64,000 nucleotides of DNA from Ahaetulla prasina (GCF_028640845.1 NC_080541.1:9514435-9578434); one strand, 5' to 3'. Positions 11,221 to 21,782 are shown, counted from the first letter of the stretch. Notes: a model not told the origin generated them from the letters alone. Numbers and translations are program-made.

Positions 11221-11392
11221 CAGCTAGACCCCTCCCCCTCCTCCACAGCATGTGAGCCTGAGGAAAGTTTACTTCCAACAACAGCTGATTGGAGTGACCC
11301 TCGCATCAGAAGATTGGATAGGCAGAGGCAACAGAAGGAAGGGAGGGGCAGGCCTTAATGAGTGCTGAGTCATGGAGCCACACCCCATGGCC

Positions 11393-11400
11393 TATATAAA
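11393..11400 (+). promoter_or_regulatory. TATA box of solo LTR
   Basis: TATATAAA about 390 bp into the LTR, oriented with COL22A1 transcription. It is the expected U3 core promoter; activity unknown. Confidence 0.55.
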
Positions 11401-11609
11401 GGATCTGCTTTCTGGCAGTCTCTGAGTCAGGCAAAGTCGAACTTATCTTGCTGAAGTCACTTACTGGTCTCCTGCCTGCTCTGAGGACTTTGCTAGGACT
11501 TTGGGCAGAGCTGCAGAGGCAAGCCTGATTCGGATTTCCCTGACCCGGCCGTCAGCGGAGGAGTGGGACACGACAGACATGTTCTTAATCAATAGAATAG
11601 GGACAGGAA

Positions 11610-12140
11610 AAGTGGTTAGTTTCAAAAAAAATTTACTACCGGTTCTGTGGGTGTGGCTTGGTTGGCGTGGCAGGGGAAGGATACTGTAAAATCTCCATTT
11701 CCAACCCACTCCAGGGGAAGGTTACTGCAAAATCCCCATTTCCTCCCGATCAGCTGGGACTCAGGAGGCAGAGAATAGCTGGGGGCAGGGCCAGTCAGAA
11801 TTTTTACTACTGGTTCTGTGGTGTGGCCTGGTGGGCGTGGTGTGGCATGGTGGGTGTGGCATGGTGAGCGTGGCAGGGGAAGAAAAGCGTGGCAGTTCTG
11901 GAGAACCGGTAGTGGAAATTTTGAGTAGTTCAGAGAACCGTTAGTAAAAATCCTGACTGGCCCCGCCCCCATCTATTCTCTGCCTCCCGAGTCCCAGCTG
12001 ATCGGGTGGAAATGGGGATTTTGCAGTAACCTTCCCCTGGATTGGGGAGGGAATGGAGATTTTACAATATCCTTCCCCTGCCACACCCACCAAGCCACAC
12101 CCACAAAACCGGTAGTAAAAAATTTTGAAACCCACCACTG
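11610..12140. mobile_element. hAT-like foldback element (ACCGGTT group), ~530 bp
   Basis: A long imperfect palindrome. The arm at about 11620-11810 (TTACTACCGGTTCTGTGGGT, then CTGTAAAATCTCCATTTCC) is inverse to 11945-12130 (ending CCGGTAGTAAAAAATTTTGA and ACCCACCACTG). The centre has repeated GTGGGCGTGGC-type units. The right end matches the group's CAGTGGTGGGTTTCA terminus in reverse; the left end is decayed. A clean target duplication was not found. Confidence 0.65.
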
Positions 12141-12149
12141 TCCCACTGG

Positions 12150-13040
12150 AATCACTTTCTGGATATCCTGAGTGGTTAAGGATCCAGATGCGATTGCACA
12201 ATTAAATCTGATGGATTTTATTCAGAGAAAAGAATGTTCTATCCTATTTTAAAATGGCCAAGGTTGAGAAACACTGTTCTAAACTTTTTTTGTCATCTAA
12301 AAACCATCTGGAACTTTGTAGACAGGACAAAAATTGTAAACTGTCTGGATTGCTTCAGAAGTGGGACAAGCAGAAAGCCAAAATAAATCTTTAAAGTTAT
12401 TTCCATTGATTTTGTGTTGGATGCCTTCCCTTTGATCATATACAGTAGCTGGCATCTTCAGGCACACAATTTCTTACTAACAGAACTGATAAGGTGCCAC
12501 TGCTTCTCTTTATTTATTTATTTTTTCCAATCACCATTTTCTTTTCAAACCTGAAAACCGCAGTTTTTCACCCCACTAAGACTGAAAAACGAGCAAAAAA
12601 AAAAAAAAAAAGCTGTGATGACAACAGTTGAAAGCTTTTAAAATTTCAAGGGCTTTTATTGGGAAAGTCTGTTTTACCGTGACAATAAAATGTTCTGCAC
12701 ACAACAGTGATTTTTATTGAAACACTTGAGTTGAAGGTATGTGCGGCCCCAGTGAAAGCAAAAATAATTTTTCAATGTCACAGGGAGCAAGGGAGCTGGT
12801 GACTGGAAAAATAGAACCGTAAAAATTCAGATTTTTCAGCCTTCTGTGTAAAAGCATTTATTTGCACAGGTGAATCTGTTTGCCAGTAGATCCGTGCTGT
12901 TAACACTAAGCTTCTCAGAAGCTTTAAATTAGTGTTTTTCCAACCTGACACCTTTTAGTTGTGTGGACTTCAATTCCCCTTGCTGGACAGAAAATTCTGG
13001 GAATTGAAGTATACGCTTCTGGAAGGTGCCAGGTTTGAAA
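12150..13040. other. Intron, little recognised
   Basis: Mostly unassigned A/T-rich sequence. 12960-13030 contains a decayed hairpin (CTTCAATTCCC ... GGGAATTGAAG) resembling the CAGGGGTC hairpin family. A poly-A stretch lies at 12596-12611. Confidence 0.45.
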
Positions 13041-13095
13041 AACAGTTATTTAACAGAATAACAGAGTTGGAAGAGACTATGGGGGTCTTCTAGTC

Positions 13096-13804
13096 CAGGG
13101 GTCTGCAACCTTAAACACTCAAAGAGCCATTTGGACCCATTTCCCACAGAAAAGAAAACACCGGGAGCCACAAAACCCTTCATGTGCCTGACTATTTCTT
13201 GAGTTGCCACAAAACTAGCATATGTAGTTGAATTAACAGTTTTTTCCCGAAGGCCATCACTCTGCTAAACAAATAATTCCATCAACACTGTCAAACTATT
13301 TACTGAATCTGCACTTATTAATCGTCTCATAGTTCCCATCACCAATCTCTTTCCACTTATGACTGTATGACTATAACTTGTTGCTGGCAGTCCTTATGAT
13401 TTATATTGATATATTGACCATCAATTGTGTTGTAAATGTTGTACCTTGATGAACGTATCTTTTCTTTTGTGTACAGTGAGAGTATATGCACCAAGGCAAA
13501 TTCCTTGTGTGTCCAATCACACTTGGCCAATAAAATTCTATTCTATTCTATTCTATTCTATTCTATTCTATTCTATTCTATTCTATTCTATTCTATTCTA
13601 TTCAACGTTCTGTTTTCTTCTGAAACTTTTCTTTTGTTTTTCTTATCTATGGTTGGCCTACCAGGGGTTGAAAAGCTCGATAAATTGCATGCCAGCGGGT
13701 GTCGCACATTGGTGGTTGTGACACTTATTTTGAGTGACAGGGAGTCACGGCAGAGGGGTGAAAGAACCACTTGTGGCTCCAGAGCCGCAGGTTGCTGACC
13801 CCTG
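13096..13804. mobile_element. hAT-type non-autonomous element with TSD TTCTAGTC
   Basis: Starts CAGGGGTCTGCAACCTTAAA and ends GCCGCAGGTTGCTGACCCCTG-like; target duplication TTCTAGTC at 13088-13095 and 13805-13812. These ends (CAGGGGTC, GCAACCT) and 8-bp duplications are typical of hAT elements. It is itself interrupted by an L3 LINE 3' end at about 13226-13603. Confidence 0.85.
13226..13603 (+). mobile_element. L3 LINE 3' end with (ATTCT)n, nested in hAT
   Basis: From TTTTTTCCCGAAGGCCATCA through the usual 3' untranslated region to (ATTCT)n at 13535-13603. It lies inside the hAT element, which lies inside a CR1: three layers, the L3 being the youngest. Confidence 0.9.
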
Positions 13805-14112
13805 TTCTAGTCCAACCCCCTGCTCAAGCAGGAGATCCTACATTTCAGACAAATGGTTGTCCAATCTCTTCTTAAAATGTTCCAGTGTTGGAGAACCCAC
13901 AACTTCTGGAGAGAAGTTGTTCAACTGATTAATTGTTCTAACTCTCTTTATTTAAATCATATAATTATTGGAAGGGGCCATTGAGATAATCTAGTTGAAT
14001 TCCTGCTCTTTGAAGGAATAACTAGATTGAAGATCCAGTCAAGAAGAGTTACTGCCCTAAGTGGCAGCCTCTTTCATTGGTCACAGAAATTCACCTAGTG
14101 TCTACCTAAACC

Positions 14113-14249
14113 CGGTGGTGGGATTCAGCCAGTTCGCACCACTTCGGGAGAACCGGCTGTTAACTTTTTGAGCAATTTGGCAAACTGGTTGTTGGAAGAA
14201 ATCATTAGGGCAGAGAACCGGTTGTTAAATTACTTGAATCCCACCACTG
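14113..14249. mobile_element. hAT-like element (ACCGGTT group), 137 bp, TSD CCTAAACC
   Basis: Terminal inverted repeats CGGTGGTGGGATTCAGCC and TTGAATCCCACCACTG, flanked by CCTAAACC at 14105-14112 and 14250-14257. ACCGG motifs lie inside both arms. No coding capacity. Same length as the copy at 18748. Confidence 0.93.
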
Positions 14250-14520
14250 CCTAAACCTATTTCTTTTATTGTTTTAATCTATTGATCTTGGTTTTCTCAG
14301 TTGCGTTTTCATCTTGGGGAAGATACCTCCCCAAATTTGCTTTGCAAAATAAAATGGTTCCCTAATTTCTATGAATTGGGTGAAAGGGACCACCTGGTTG
14401 GCTTTGGACTCCTCAAACTTGTAGAGCTTGAACTATAAGATAAGATGGAGAGACACATTGTCCTAAACTGTTGGCCAAGATGGTGCCCATCAGGCATATG
14501 ATATTAGATTCCTTTGGTTC

Positions 14521-15860
14521 ATGCTAAAAGGTTTTCCCACTGAACCACCTCAGTGCACCTTAGAACTGGCGAAGATTGTAGAGAGTATGGTGGCATATCA
14601 GTTCCCCCTGCACCTGGAGGAAACTGTCTATCTGGATCCATTCCAGTCCGGCTTCCGGCCCGGTTACAGCACTGAGACGGCTTTGGTCGCGTTGGTGGAT
14701 GATCTCTGGAGGGCCAGGGATAGGGGTTATTCCTCTGCCCTGGTCCTATTAGACCTCTCAGCGGCTTTCGATACCATCGACCATGGTATCCTGCTGCGCC
14801 GGTTGGGGGGATTGGGAGTGGGAGGCACCGTTTATCGGTGGTTCTCCTCCTATCTCCCCGACCGGCCGCAGACGGTGTTGACGGGGGGGCAGAGGTCGAC
14901 CCCGCGGCGCCTCACTTGTGGGGTGCCGCAGGGGTCGATTCTCTCGCCCCTTCTGTTCAACATCTATATGAAGCCGCTGGGTGAGATCATCAGTGGCTTC
15001 GGTGTGAGGTACCAGCTGTACGCTGATGACACCCAGCTGTACTTTTCCACACCGGCCACCCCAATGAAGCTATCAAGTGCTGTCCCGGTGTTTGGAAGCC
15101 GACGGGTCTGGATGGGGAGGAACAGGCTCAAGCTCAATCCTCCAAGACGGAGTGGCTGTGGATGCCGGCATCCCGCACAGCCAGCTGAGTCCGCGGCTGA
15201 CTGTCGGGAGCGAGTCATTGGCCCCGATGGAGAGGGTGCGCAACTTGGGCGTTCTCCTGGATGCACGGCTGTCTTTCGAAGACCATTTGACGGCCGTCTC
15301 CAGGAGAGCTTTCCACCAGGTCCGCCTGGTGCGCCAGTTGCGCCTTTCTAGACCGGGATGCCTTGTGCACAGTCACCACGCCTTGTGACGCCTCGCCTGA
15401 CTACTGCAATGCTCTCTACATGGGGCTCCCCCTGAGGGGCATCCGGAGGCTACAGTTAGTCCAGAATGCAGCTGCGCGGGTGATTGAGGGAGCCCCTCGT
15501 GGCTCCCGAGTGACACCTATCCTGCGCAGGCTGCACTGGCTACCTGTGGCCTTCCGGGTGCGCTTCAAGGTGTTGGTGAATGTCTTTAAAGCGCTCCATG
15601 GCATAGGGCCGGGTTACTTACGGGACCGCCTGCTGCTACCGAATACCTCTCACCGACCCGTGCGCTCTCACAGAGAGGGGCTCCTCAGGGTGCCATCGGC
15701 GCGACAGTGTCGTCTGGCGACACCCAGGGGAAGGGCCTTCTCTGTGGGGGCTCCCGCCCTCTGGAACGAACTCCCCCCAGGACTTCGTCAACTTCCGGAC
15801 CTCCGAACCTTTCGCCGCGAGCTTAAAACCTACTTATTCATCTGCGCTGGACTGGGTTAG
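14521..15860 (+). pseudogene. L2-like LINE reverse transcriptase
   Basis: Frame from 14521: FQSGFRPGYSTETALVALVD (fingers), VLLDLSAAFDTIDHGILL (motif A with its catalytic Asp), GVPQGSILSPLLFNIYMKPL and YQLYADDTQLYFS (YADD box near 15020). Around 15075 the frame shifts; 15077-15388 carries the thumb (LGVLLDARLSFEDHLTAVSR), and 15363-15860 the C-terminal region (YCNALYMGLPLRGIRRLQLV, LHWLPVAFRVRFKVLV). At least two frame changes inactivate it. The catalytic residues survive. Confidence 0.85.
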
Positions 15861-16050
15861 TGTTTTAATGGGTTTTAATGGGTTTTAGTTCTAAATTTTA
15901 ATTGTGGCCAATTTTAATAAGTTTTTTAACTGTATTTTAATTTGTATTTATTGTATTGTATTTTTACTTGGCTGTGAACCACCCTGAGTCCTTCGGGAGA
16001 AGGGTGGTATACAAATTTAAATAATAAATAAATAATAATAAATAAATAAA
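14540..16050 (+). mobile_element. L2-like LINE, 5'-truncated
   Basis: A GC-rich LINE unlike its A/T-rich surroundings, coding for a reverse transcriptase (see 14521-15860). The 3' untranslated region ends with CACCCTGAGTCCTTCGGGAG and an AATAAATAATAATAAATAAA tail. Copies on the minus strand lie at 61075-62470 and 51063-51280. The endonuclease is missing. Confidence 0.85.
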
Positions 16051-16180
16051 CAGGGGTCTCCAACCTTGGTCCTTTAACTAGGACTTCAACTTCCAGAGTC
16101 CCTCAGCCAGCAAAGCTGGCTGAGGAACTCTGGGAGTTGAAGTCCACAAGTCTTAAAAGGACCAAGGTTGGAGACCCCTG
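16051..16180. mobile_element. hAT-like hairpin element (CAGGGGTC group), 130 bp
   Basis: Starts CAGGGGTCTCCAACCTTGGT and ends CAAGGTTGGAGACCCCTG. The two arms are nearly perfect inverted repeats around CAGCCAGCAAAGCTGGCTG, so the transcript would fold into one long hairpin. It abuts the A-rich tail of the L2 LINE. Confidence 0.85.
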
Positions 16181-16406
16181 CCTTAGAAGCAATCTTGAAG
16201 TCACCCAGTTTGGAAGAACTTCATGCAGCACTGGGGGAAAAGGACATTTTCTTCTGAAAGGCACCTTCTTCACTGCAGTGTCCCAAAGTAGTCTAAGTCC
16301 ACATCAGAAGGTAAAATAAATTAGACAACTACCAATATAGCTGTATCCATCCCCATTTTTCTACCATTGTCTTATTTCTGCTAACTGTCAACCTTCTGGT
16401 CCACTC

Positions 16407-16661
16407 CAGAGGTGTGATTCACATAATTTACCTACCGGTTCGCCCTGCACTGACAATATGAGTGTGAATGTGCACATTCGCTTTGCTCACTCGCAAACCT
16501 TCCGCACATGTATGTGGCCTCCCGCACATGCACTTTGCTTGTGCGGGAGGTTTGCACACATGCGCGCAGCTTAGAAAACGTGGCTAAATAGGACGACATA
16601 GGACCGGGTCGCTATTACCAGTTTGCTCAAACCGGTCCGAACCAGCTGAATACCATTTCTG
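16407..16661. mobile_element. hAT-like element (ACCGGTT group), 255 bp, TSD GTCCACTC
   Basis: Starts CAGAGGTGTGATTCA and ends GCTGAATACCATTTCTG, flanked by GTCCACTC at 16399-16406 and 16662-16669. Contains CTACCGGTTCGCC and AAACCGGTCCGAACC. The centre has inverted GTGCGGGAGGTTTGC / GCAAACCTTCCGCAC arms. Confidence 0.9.
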
Positions 16662-16707
16662 GTCCACTCTCTCATCTTCTCACCATCTTTTTGATCTTTC
16701 TGCTAAT

Positions 16708-17290
16708 TCTTTTTTTTTTTTTTATTTGATTTTGTCACAACAGTATATACAATCATCAACATAAACAATAACTCATCATGAGAGAAAAATTATATATAAG
16801 TAAAAGTATGCAATAACTATGTTAATTTGATATAATGAAGGGAACAATAGGACAGGAACGGTAGGTACTTTTGTGCTCTTATGCACGCCCCTTATAGTCC
16901 TCTTAGGAATGGGGTGAGGTCAATAGTAGACAGTTTTTGGTTGAAGATTTTGGGATTTTGAATAGAGACTATGGAGTCAGGTAATGAGTTCCAAGCGTTA
17001 ACAACTCTGTTACAGAAGTCGTATTTTCTGCAATCAAGTTTGAAGCGGTTGACATTAAGTTTGAATCTATTGTTTGCTCTTGTATTATTGCGATTGAAGC
17101 TGAAGTAGTCTTTTACAGGAAGGATATTACAATAGATGATTCTGTGTGTTAAACACAGATCATGTCGGAGTCGGCGGAGTTCTAAGTTTTCTAATCCCAG
17201 GATTTCAAGCCTGGTGGTATAAGGTATTTTGTTGTTTTCGGAGGAGCGAAGAACTCTTCTAGTAAAATATTTCTGGACGCGTTCTATAGT
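16708..17290 (-). mobile_element. CR1-like LINE, family B, antisense
   Basis: Starts (in antisense) with the poly-T/TTTTGTCACAACAGTATAT tail and continues through GGGCGTGCATAAGAGCAC in reverse, and protein positions equivalent to SFNRNN and YATRLEILGLENLELRR. It ends at an (ATTA)n/(TTCA)n microsatellite at 17289-17345. Confidence 0.85.
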
Positions 17291-17345
17291 ATTAATTAAT
17301 TAATACTATTAATTAATTAATTAATTCATTCATTCATTCATTCAT
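17289..17345. repeat. (TTAA)n/(TTCA)n microsatellite
   Basis: TTAATTAATTAA changes to TTCATTCATTCA over about 57 bp at the broken 5' edge of the antisense LINE. Confidence 0.85.
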
Positions 17346-18260
17346 CCCTATCTTCCTACCCAACCACTCACCCCAAAAGTGGTAAGTGGTTTCTATGCAC
17401 CAGATTAAACAGGCTGAATAATATAATACTCGTGCCTGAGTCAATTCCTTTTTTAAGGGGAACTGAATGGCCTCTCCACAGCATTTTTTTCTGAGTGCAA
17501 ATCACACTGATGAAGCAAATCTAAGTTCACACAGACCTAGCTAGCATCAATAGAACTGTGCAAACATTGACTTGGCAGGTAGCTGCAATGAAAAAATGAC
17601 TTGGGTCAGACTCAGAAAAGGTGTTCACCTTCAAAGCTGGGAAAAGAACAGCGAAGAGATTATTGATTTATAAAAGTTGGCAGAAAACCCACTAGAATTT
17701 TTCAAGGCTGAAAGGCAGAGGATTCGATTCCGACAAATGGGTCTCGTCCATGCTTATCACTCCTTTTGTATCCACCATAAAAGCTATTTATTTAGCCCTG
17801 CTGTGCATGTGAGGCATCTGCATTTAGGTTATTGAGCTGGGAATTGAATCCTTGAGAGGAGCATTATTCCTGGATCTGACAGCATGGCGTTGTTCATGGT
17901 TTTGAGATGTTAAGTGGAGAACAACAGAAGGGAGGTGACAGGAAGGCCGCTTGCAAAATGAAACGGAAGAGAAATTGTAATCGAATTAAACCATGAACTT
18001 GTGAGCACTGCCTAGCAAATGTAGAATAAGAAAACAACATTGTATACGATGTTGGGATAAATATTGGAGAAAGTGCCAATCAATGTACTCACTAGTGATG
18101 GACTTTTTCTACCCACTCTCCTATGGACACTATTGTAAAAGCATTAGGAATGGAGGCAGCGTCTGAGGGACTCCCTGGCTGATCCTGTCTTTCTCCATAG
18201 GTTTGGAAGACAGAAGTCTTTCTTTCAACTTCCCTCCTATAGGATCAACAGAGTCCATCT
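17346..18260. other. Intron, no recognised feature
   Basis: About 900 bp with no repeat family I recognise. The 61-codon minus frame at 17894-18079 has no motif I can name. Confidence 0.45.
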
Positions 18261-18261
18261 T

Positions 18262-18746
18262 TCTTTCAACTCCTTCCCTCTCCTGCCTCTTTCCTTCCTC
18301 CTCCATTCCTCCCCCTCTCCCTTCCCCCTCTCCTTCATTTCTCCCCTTCTCCCTCTTCTTCTCCCCCCTCTCCCCTTCTTCCTCTCCCTTCCTTCCTTCC
18401 AGGGGTGAAATCCAGCAGCTTCTGGAAAACCGGTGGCGGAAATTTTGCGTAGTCCGGAGAACCAGCAAATGCCACTTCTGGCTGGCCCCGGAGTGGGGTG
18501 GGAATGGAGATTTTGCAACATTCTTCCCCCAAGAGTGGGGAGGGAATGGAGATTTTGCAGTATCCTTCCCCTGCCACGTCCACCAAGCCATGCCCACCAA
18601 GCCACACCCACAGAACCGGTAGTAAAAAAAAAATGGATTTCACCACTGCTTGCTTGCTTGCTCCCTCCCTCCCTCCCTTTCTTCCTTCCATCTTTCCATC
18701 CTTCTCACTTTCTTTCCTTTCCTCTCACCTTTTTTCTCCCACCTAA
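18262..18746. repeat. Pyrimidine-rich tract split by hAT element
   Basis: C/T-only blocks (CTTCC, CCCTCTCC, CCTTCCTTCC) at 18262-18399 and 18649-18746, interrupted by the hAT element at 18400-18648. Strand asymmetry is strong. Confidence 0.8.
18400..18648. mobile_element. hAT-like element (ACCGGTT group), ~249 bp
   Basis: Starts CAGGGGTGAAATCCAGCAGC and ends ATGGATTTCACCACTG. Contains AAAACCGGTGGCGG, AGAACCGGTAGT and the CACCAAGCCACACCCAC module. Flanks CTTCCTTC and CTTGCTTG are similar but lie in a microsatellite, so the duplication is uncertain. Confidence 0.8.
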
Positions 18747-18747
18747 C

Positions 18748-18884
18748 CAGCGGTGGGAGTCAAATAATTGAACAACCGGTTCTCTGCCCTAATAATTTCT
18801 TCCAACAACCAGTTCACCAAACCGCTCAGAAAGTTAACAACCGGTTCTCCCGAAATGGTGCGAACTGGCTGAATCCCACCACTG
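18748..18884. mobile_element. hAT-like element (ACCGGTT group), 137 bp, TSD CACCTAAC
   Basis: CAGCGGTGGGAGTCAAATAA to GCTGAATCCCACCACTG, flanked by CACCTAAC at 18740-18747 and 18885-18892. It is the inverse orientation of the copy at 14113, same length, and carries two ACCGGTTCTC blocks. Confidence 0.93.
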
Positions 18885-19090
18885 CACCTAACCCAAGGCA
18901 GAAAGCTTGGAAATAAAGGCTATTAGAACCCAGGGTTTTTTATTCTTTTAAAAAAGTACATCTTTCTGCAAATAACATTTTGTTATATCTATGTAAGCCT
19001 TTTTTAAAGTAACGTCATTTCACTTTGTGTATGCAATTTTCAGAACCAGGTTCTTTTTAATACTTTTCCATAAATTCTCTCTTCCTTTGT

Positions 19091-19140
19091 TTCTCTCTCT
19101 CTATTTCTCTCTCTCTCTCTCTCTGTTTCTCTCTCCTCTC

Positions 19141-19202
<62 letters not shown>

Positions 19203-19226
19203 TCCCTCCCTCCCTCTCCCTCTCTG
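19091..19226. repeat. (CT)n microsatellite
   Basis: Long TC dinucleotide run with TTTCTC interruptions, ending in CCTCCCTCCC. The Arg/Glu and Ser/Leu frames here are artefacts. Confidence 0.95.
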
Positions 19227-19539
19227 TACACCAAAGTGCTATCAAATAGCAAAGTTCTGACAAATCCACTTACAAATACTTGTCACATTTCTCCCTTATT
19301 ATTAGTTAGCAAACTTTGGTCTTTTTTTTCTGCCTAGACACTAATCACACATTCATCAATCATTTCTCCATTCATTCAATGCCCGTGTAAATCCAACAAG
19401 CCCTTTGTGCAACCTTGAAAAAGTGAAAATATATTTTCACATCACAGTCCAGCTTTGCATTTAGGAGCTTTCTTGGTGACTCCCACCTTCCAATATTATA
19501 TACTGGTGTGTGTGTGTGTGTGTGTGGTCCTTGGTGCAC

Positions 19540-19655
19540 CTGAGTTTGGTTGCTTTCTTGCAGACATTTCATTACCCAAACTAGATAACATCATCCATGC
19601 CCTGATGAGATTACCTAGTTTGGGTAATGAAACATCTGCAAGAATACAACCAAAA
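19540..19655. repeat. Inverted-repeat fragment (GTAATGAAACATCTGCAAG family)
   Basis: CTTTCTTGCAGACATTTCATTACCCAAAC is followed after about 40 bp by its inverse, ending GTAATGAAACATCTGCAAGA. The same motif occurs at 31690-31760, 39475-39535 and 58785-58880. It continues at 20313 (CAACCCAGCTCAGAAAGC), so the LTR at 19661 inserted into it. Possibly a part of a Penelope-like element. Confidence 0.6.
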
Positions 19656-19660
19656 ACGAC

Positions 19661-20312
19661 TGTTACGTATTTGAATTTTGGAGGGAACTTTTGGAGGGAA
19701 AATGCACGTTGGTGATTGGCTGGTGCCTCAGCCAGAATGGTATATAAGGAGGGTTGCTCCAATGTTCCAGCTGCTGGGTTCACACCATACAACAACTAGA
19801 CACAAGACCATACACACCATACAACAACTAGACACAAGACCACACAAGACCATACAACTAGACCATACAACAACTAGACACAAGAACAGTTTTTTCCCGA
19901 AGGCCATCACCTGCTAAACAAATAATTCCATCAACACTGCCAGACTGTTTACTGAATCTGCACTACTATTAATCGTTTCATAGTTCCCATCACCAATCTC
20001 TTTCCACTTATGACTGTATGACTATAACTTGTTGCTGGCAATCCTTATGATTTATATTGATATATTGACCATCAATTGTGTTGTAAATGTTGTACCTTGA
20101 TGAAAGTATCTTTTCTTTTATGTACACTGAGAGCATATGCACCAAGACAAATTCCTTGTGTGTCCAATCACACTTGGCCAATAAAATTCTATTCTATTCT
20201 ATTCTATTCTATTCTATTCTATTCTATTCTATTCTATTCTATTCTATTCTACAATAAAGAGTTGTCGTTACTGATGACCTGCCTCCTGCCTCCTCAATCA
20301 CCCGACACAACA
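19661..20312 (+). mobile_element. Solo Ty3-like LTR interrupted by an L3 LINE end
   Basis: Starts TGTTACGTATTTGAATTTTG and has GGTATATAAGGAGGGTTGC and CAGCTGCTGGGTTCAC, matching the layout of the complete element's LTR at 33428 (TGTTATGTATTC, TATAAAAGGAGAGG, CTGTTGCTGGGTTCACC). After the L3 insertion (about 19793-20251) it resumes CAATAAAGAGTTGTCGTTAC and ends CACAACA. Flanks ACGAC/ACAAC suggest a degraded 5-bp duplication. No coding region adjoins. Confidence 0.65.
19793..20251 (+). mobile_element. L3 LINE 3' end with (ATTCT)n, inside LTR
   Basis: The 5' edge carries three tandem copies of an ACCATACAACAACTAGACAC-like unit (19789-19888), then the usual L3 3' part and (ATTCT)n at 20186-20251. 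The unit CAACTAGACACAAGA is itself L3 sequence (compare 43191), so the tandem is an expansion at the 5' junction. Confidence 0.85.
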
Positions 20313-20900
20313 ACAACCCAGCTCAGAAAGCACCCAGGACCCTTCACTTCAACTCTGAGCTACAAATATTCTCCTTTATCGATGTTAAATATGCACAGTA
20401 CAGCATTAGGCGCTAAACAGCGCCATCGTGTCACGGCCACAAAATATAGCCCAAAACTGTTTGATGGTAGTAAATTTTTGCTGCAGAATGAGGGTGGGGC
20501 TTTTTTTTTCTTTTTCTTTTTGATGTGGACGTCAAAGGTTGGTAGGTTTCACAGAACTTTGGCTTTGACATCAAAAACGTGCTTGCCAAAAGTCTGAACT
20601 TGGAAAGGGACAAAGACAAAATAAAATTCCAAAGCTCAGTTAGCAATTTTTGTGGGAACATATGACCAAGCCAGGCCCTTGCAGTTACCAACTCTTGGGT
20701 AAAATAAGACTAAGAGAAAAAAAAAAGTGCATTCTTTACCCATGGAGAATTTTGACTATGTGATGGCGAAACCTGCATTTTTTTGCAGATTTGGCAAGGC
20801 CACTTTTGAAAGTATTTTTTTCCCGTCATATTGCCTAAAGCTTCAAACCTTTCTCTTGTTCTTATGAAAGTTCAGAATAAATAGTGCCTCTAAAATTTTT
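20313..20900. other. Intron, no recognised feature
   Basis: After the repeat fragment ending near 20350 there is about 550 bp of unassigned sequence with T-rich runs at 20500-20520. Confidence 0.45.
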
Positions 20901-20904
20901 TCCT

Positions 20905-21146
20905 GCCAATTTGTGTTGTATACTGAGAGCTTATGCACCGAAGACAAATTCCTTGTGTGTCCAATCACACTTGGCCAATGAAGAATTCTATTCTATTCTA
21001 TTCTATCCTATCCTATCCTATCCTATCCTATCCTATCCTATCCTATCCTATCCGATCCTATCCTATCCTATCCTACCCTACCCTACTCTACTCTATATTC
21101 CATTCCATTCCATTCCATTCCATTCCATTCCATTCCATTCTATTCT
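20905..21146 (+). mobile_element. L3 LINE extreme 3' end with drifting pentamer array
   Basis: GTATACTGAGAGCTTATGCA to CACTTGGCCAATGAAGA, then an array at 20985-21146 that changes in blocks: ATTCT, then ATCCT (about 13 units), then ACCCT/ACTCT, then ATTCC (about 9 units) and back to ATTCT. Confidence 0.88.
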
Positions 21147-21383
21147 TATTTGTACCCTATGATTATCATTAAGGGTTAAATTTGTGCCCTATGACTATCA
21201 TTAAGTGTTGTAAATGTTGTACCTTGATGAAGGTATCTTTTCTTTTATGTACACTGAGAGCGTATGCACCAAGACAAATTCCTTGTGTGTCCAATCACAC
21301 TTGGCTAATTAAAAAAATCTTCTATTCTATTCTATTCTATTCTATTCTATTCTATTCTATTCTATTCTATTCTATTCTATTCT
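21147..21383 (+). mobile_element. L3 LINE 3' end with (ATTCT)n
   Basis: Carries a duplicated CCCTATGACTATCATTAAG segment (21155 and 21188), the usual 3' untranslated region and (ATTCT)n at 21322-21383. It lies head to tail with the copy just upstream. Confidence 0.88.
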
Positions 21384-21782
21384 TTTAGAGAATGGATTGT
21401 CCAGTCATGTCCCAATTCTGCTTGTTATTGTTCCTAGTTTACTTGGTTATCTCTCTTAATACCAACTTTTTTTTACCAGTTTTTATTATTTTTATTTCAG
21501 AGGAATTGATTGATTTTATCCAAGAAGGCTTAATGAAACAGGGAGTCCTTTTCCCTACTTTAATTTACAAAATTTTAAAACATAGCTCCAGGAATGTGAT
21601 TGATTCTGCTATAAGGATGAGAACTGAGTCCAATACTTGGAATGTACAAGGTTTCCTTTCTCTAGACCTGACTTCATTTATCTATTTTTATTTATTATTT
21701 TTCTATTTACCTGTGTATTAATCAGCTTGTCTATCTTCAGTCTTTCTTTTTTGTTAACATTCAAAGTAGCTTATTATAATTA
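21384..21782. other. Intron, no recognised feature
   Basis: T-rich sequence. The frames at 21392 and 21637 are hydrophobic by composition and lack any motif. Confidence 0.45.

Larger units (their letters stand above)
11001..11575 (+). mobile_element. Solo LTR (575 bp)
   Basis: Starts TGTTGTGTC and ends GACACGACA (near-perfect terminal inverted repeat, TG...CA), flanked on both sides by GACAT (10996-11000 and 11576-11580), a 5-bp target duplication. TATATAAA at 11393-11400 is a likely core promoter. No primer-binding site, polypurine tract or coding region adjoins, so this is a recombined solo LTR. Its GC-rich 5' part holds a 54-bp tandem repeat. Related LTRs lie at 54466 and 55592. The retrovirus-like or Ty3 parent is not determined. 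Confidence 0.85.
13045..13945 (-). mobile_element. CR1 LINE 3' end, antisense, interrupted by a hAT element
   Basis: 13045-13095 (AACAGAGTTGGAAGAGACTA...TTCTAGTC) and 13805-13945 (TCCAACCCCCTGCTCAAGC...) form one antisense CR1 3' end. The 709 bp between them are bracketed by an 8-bp duplication of CR1 sequence, TTCTAGTC. Confidence 0.9.

Noticed and set aside
11000..11358. Several overlapping Pro/Gly/Ser-rich frames on both strands
   Set aside because: They lie in the 54-bp tandem repeat of a solo LTR. The period is a multiple of three, which keeps all frames open.
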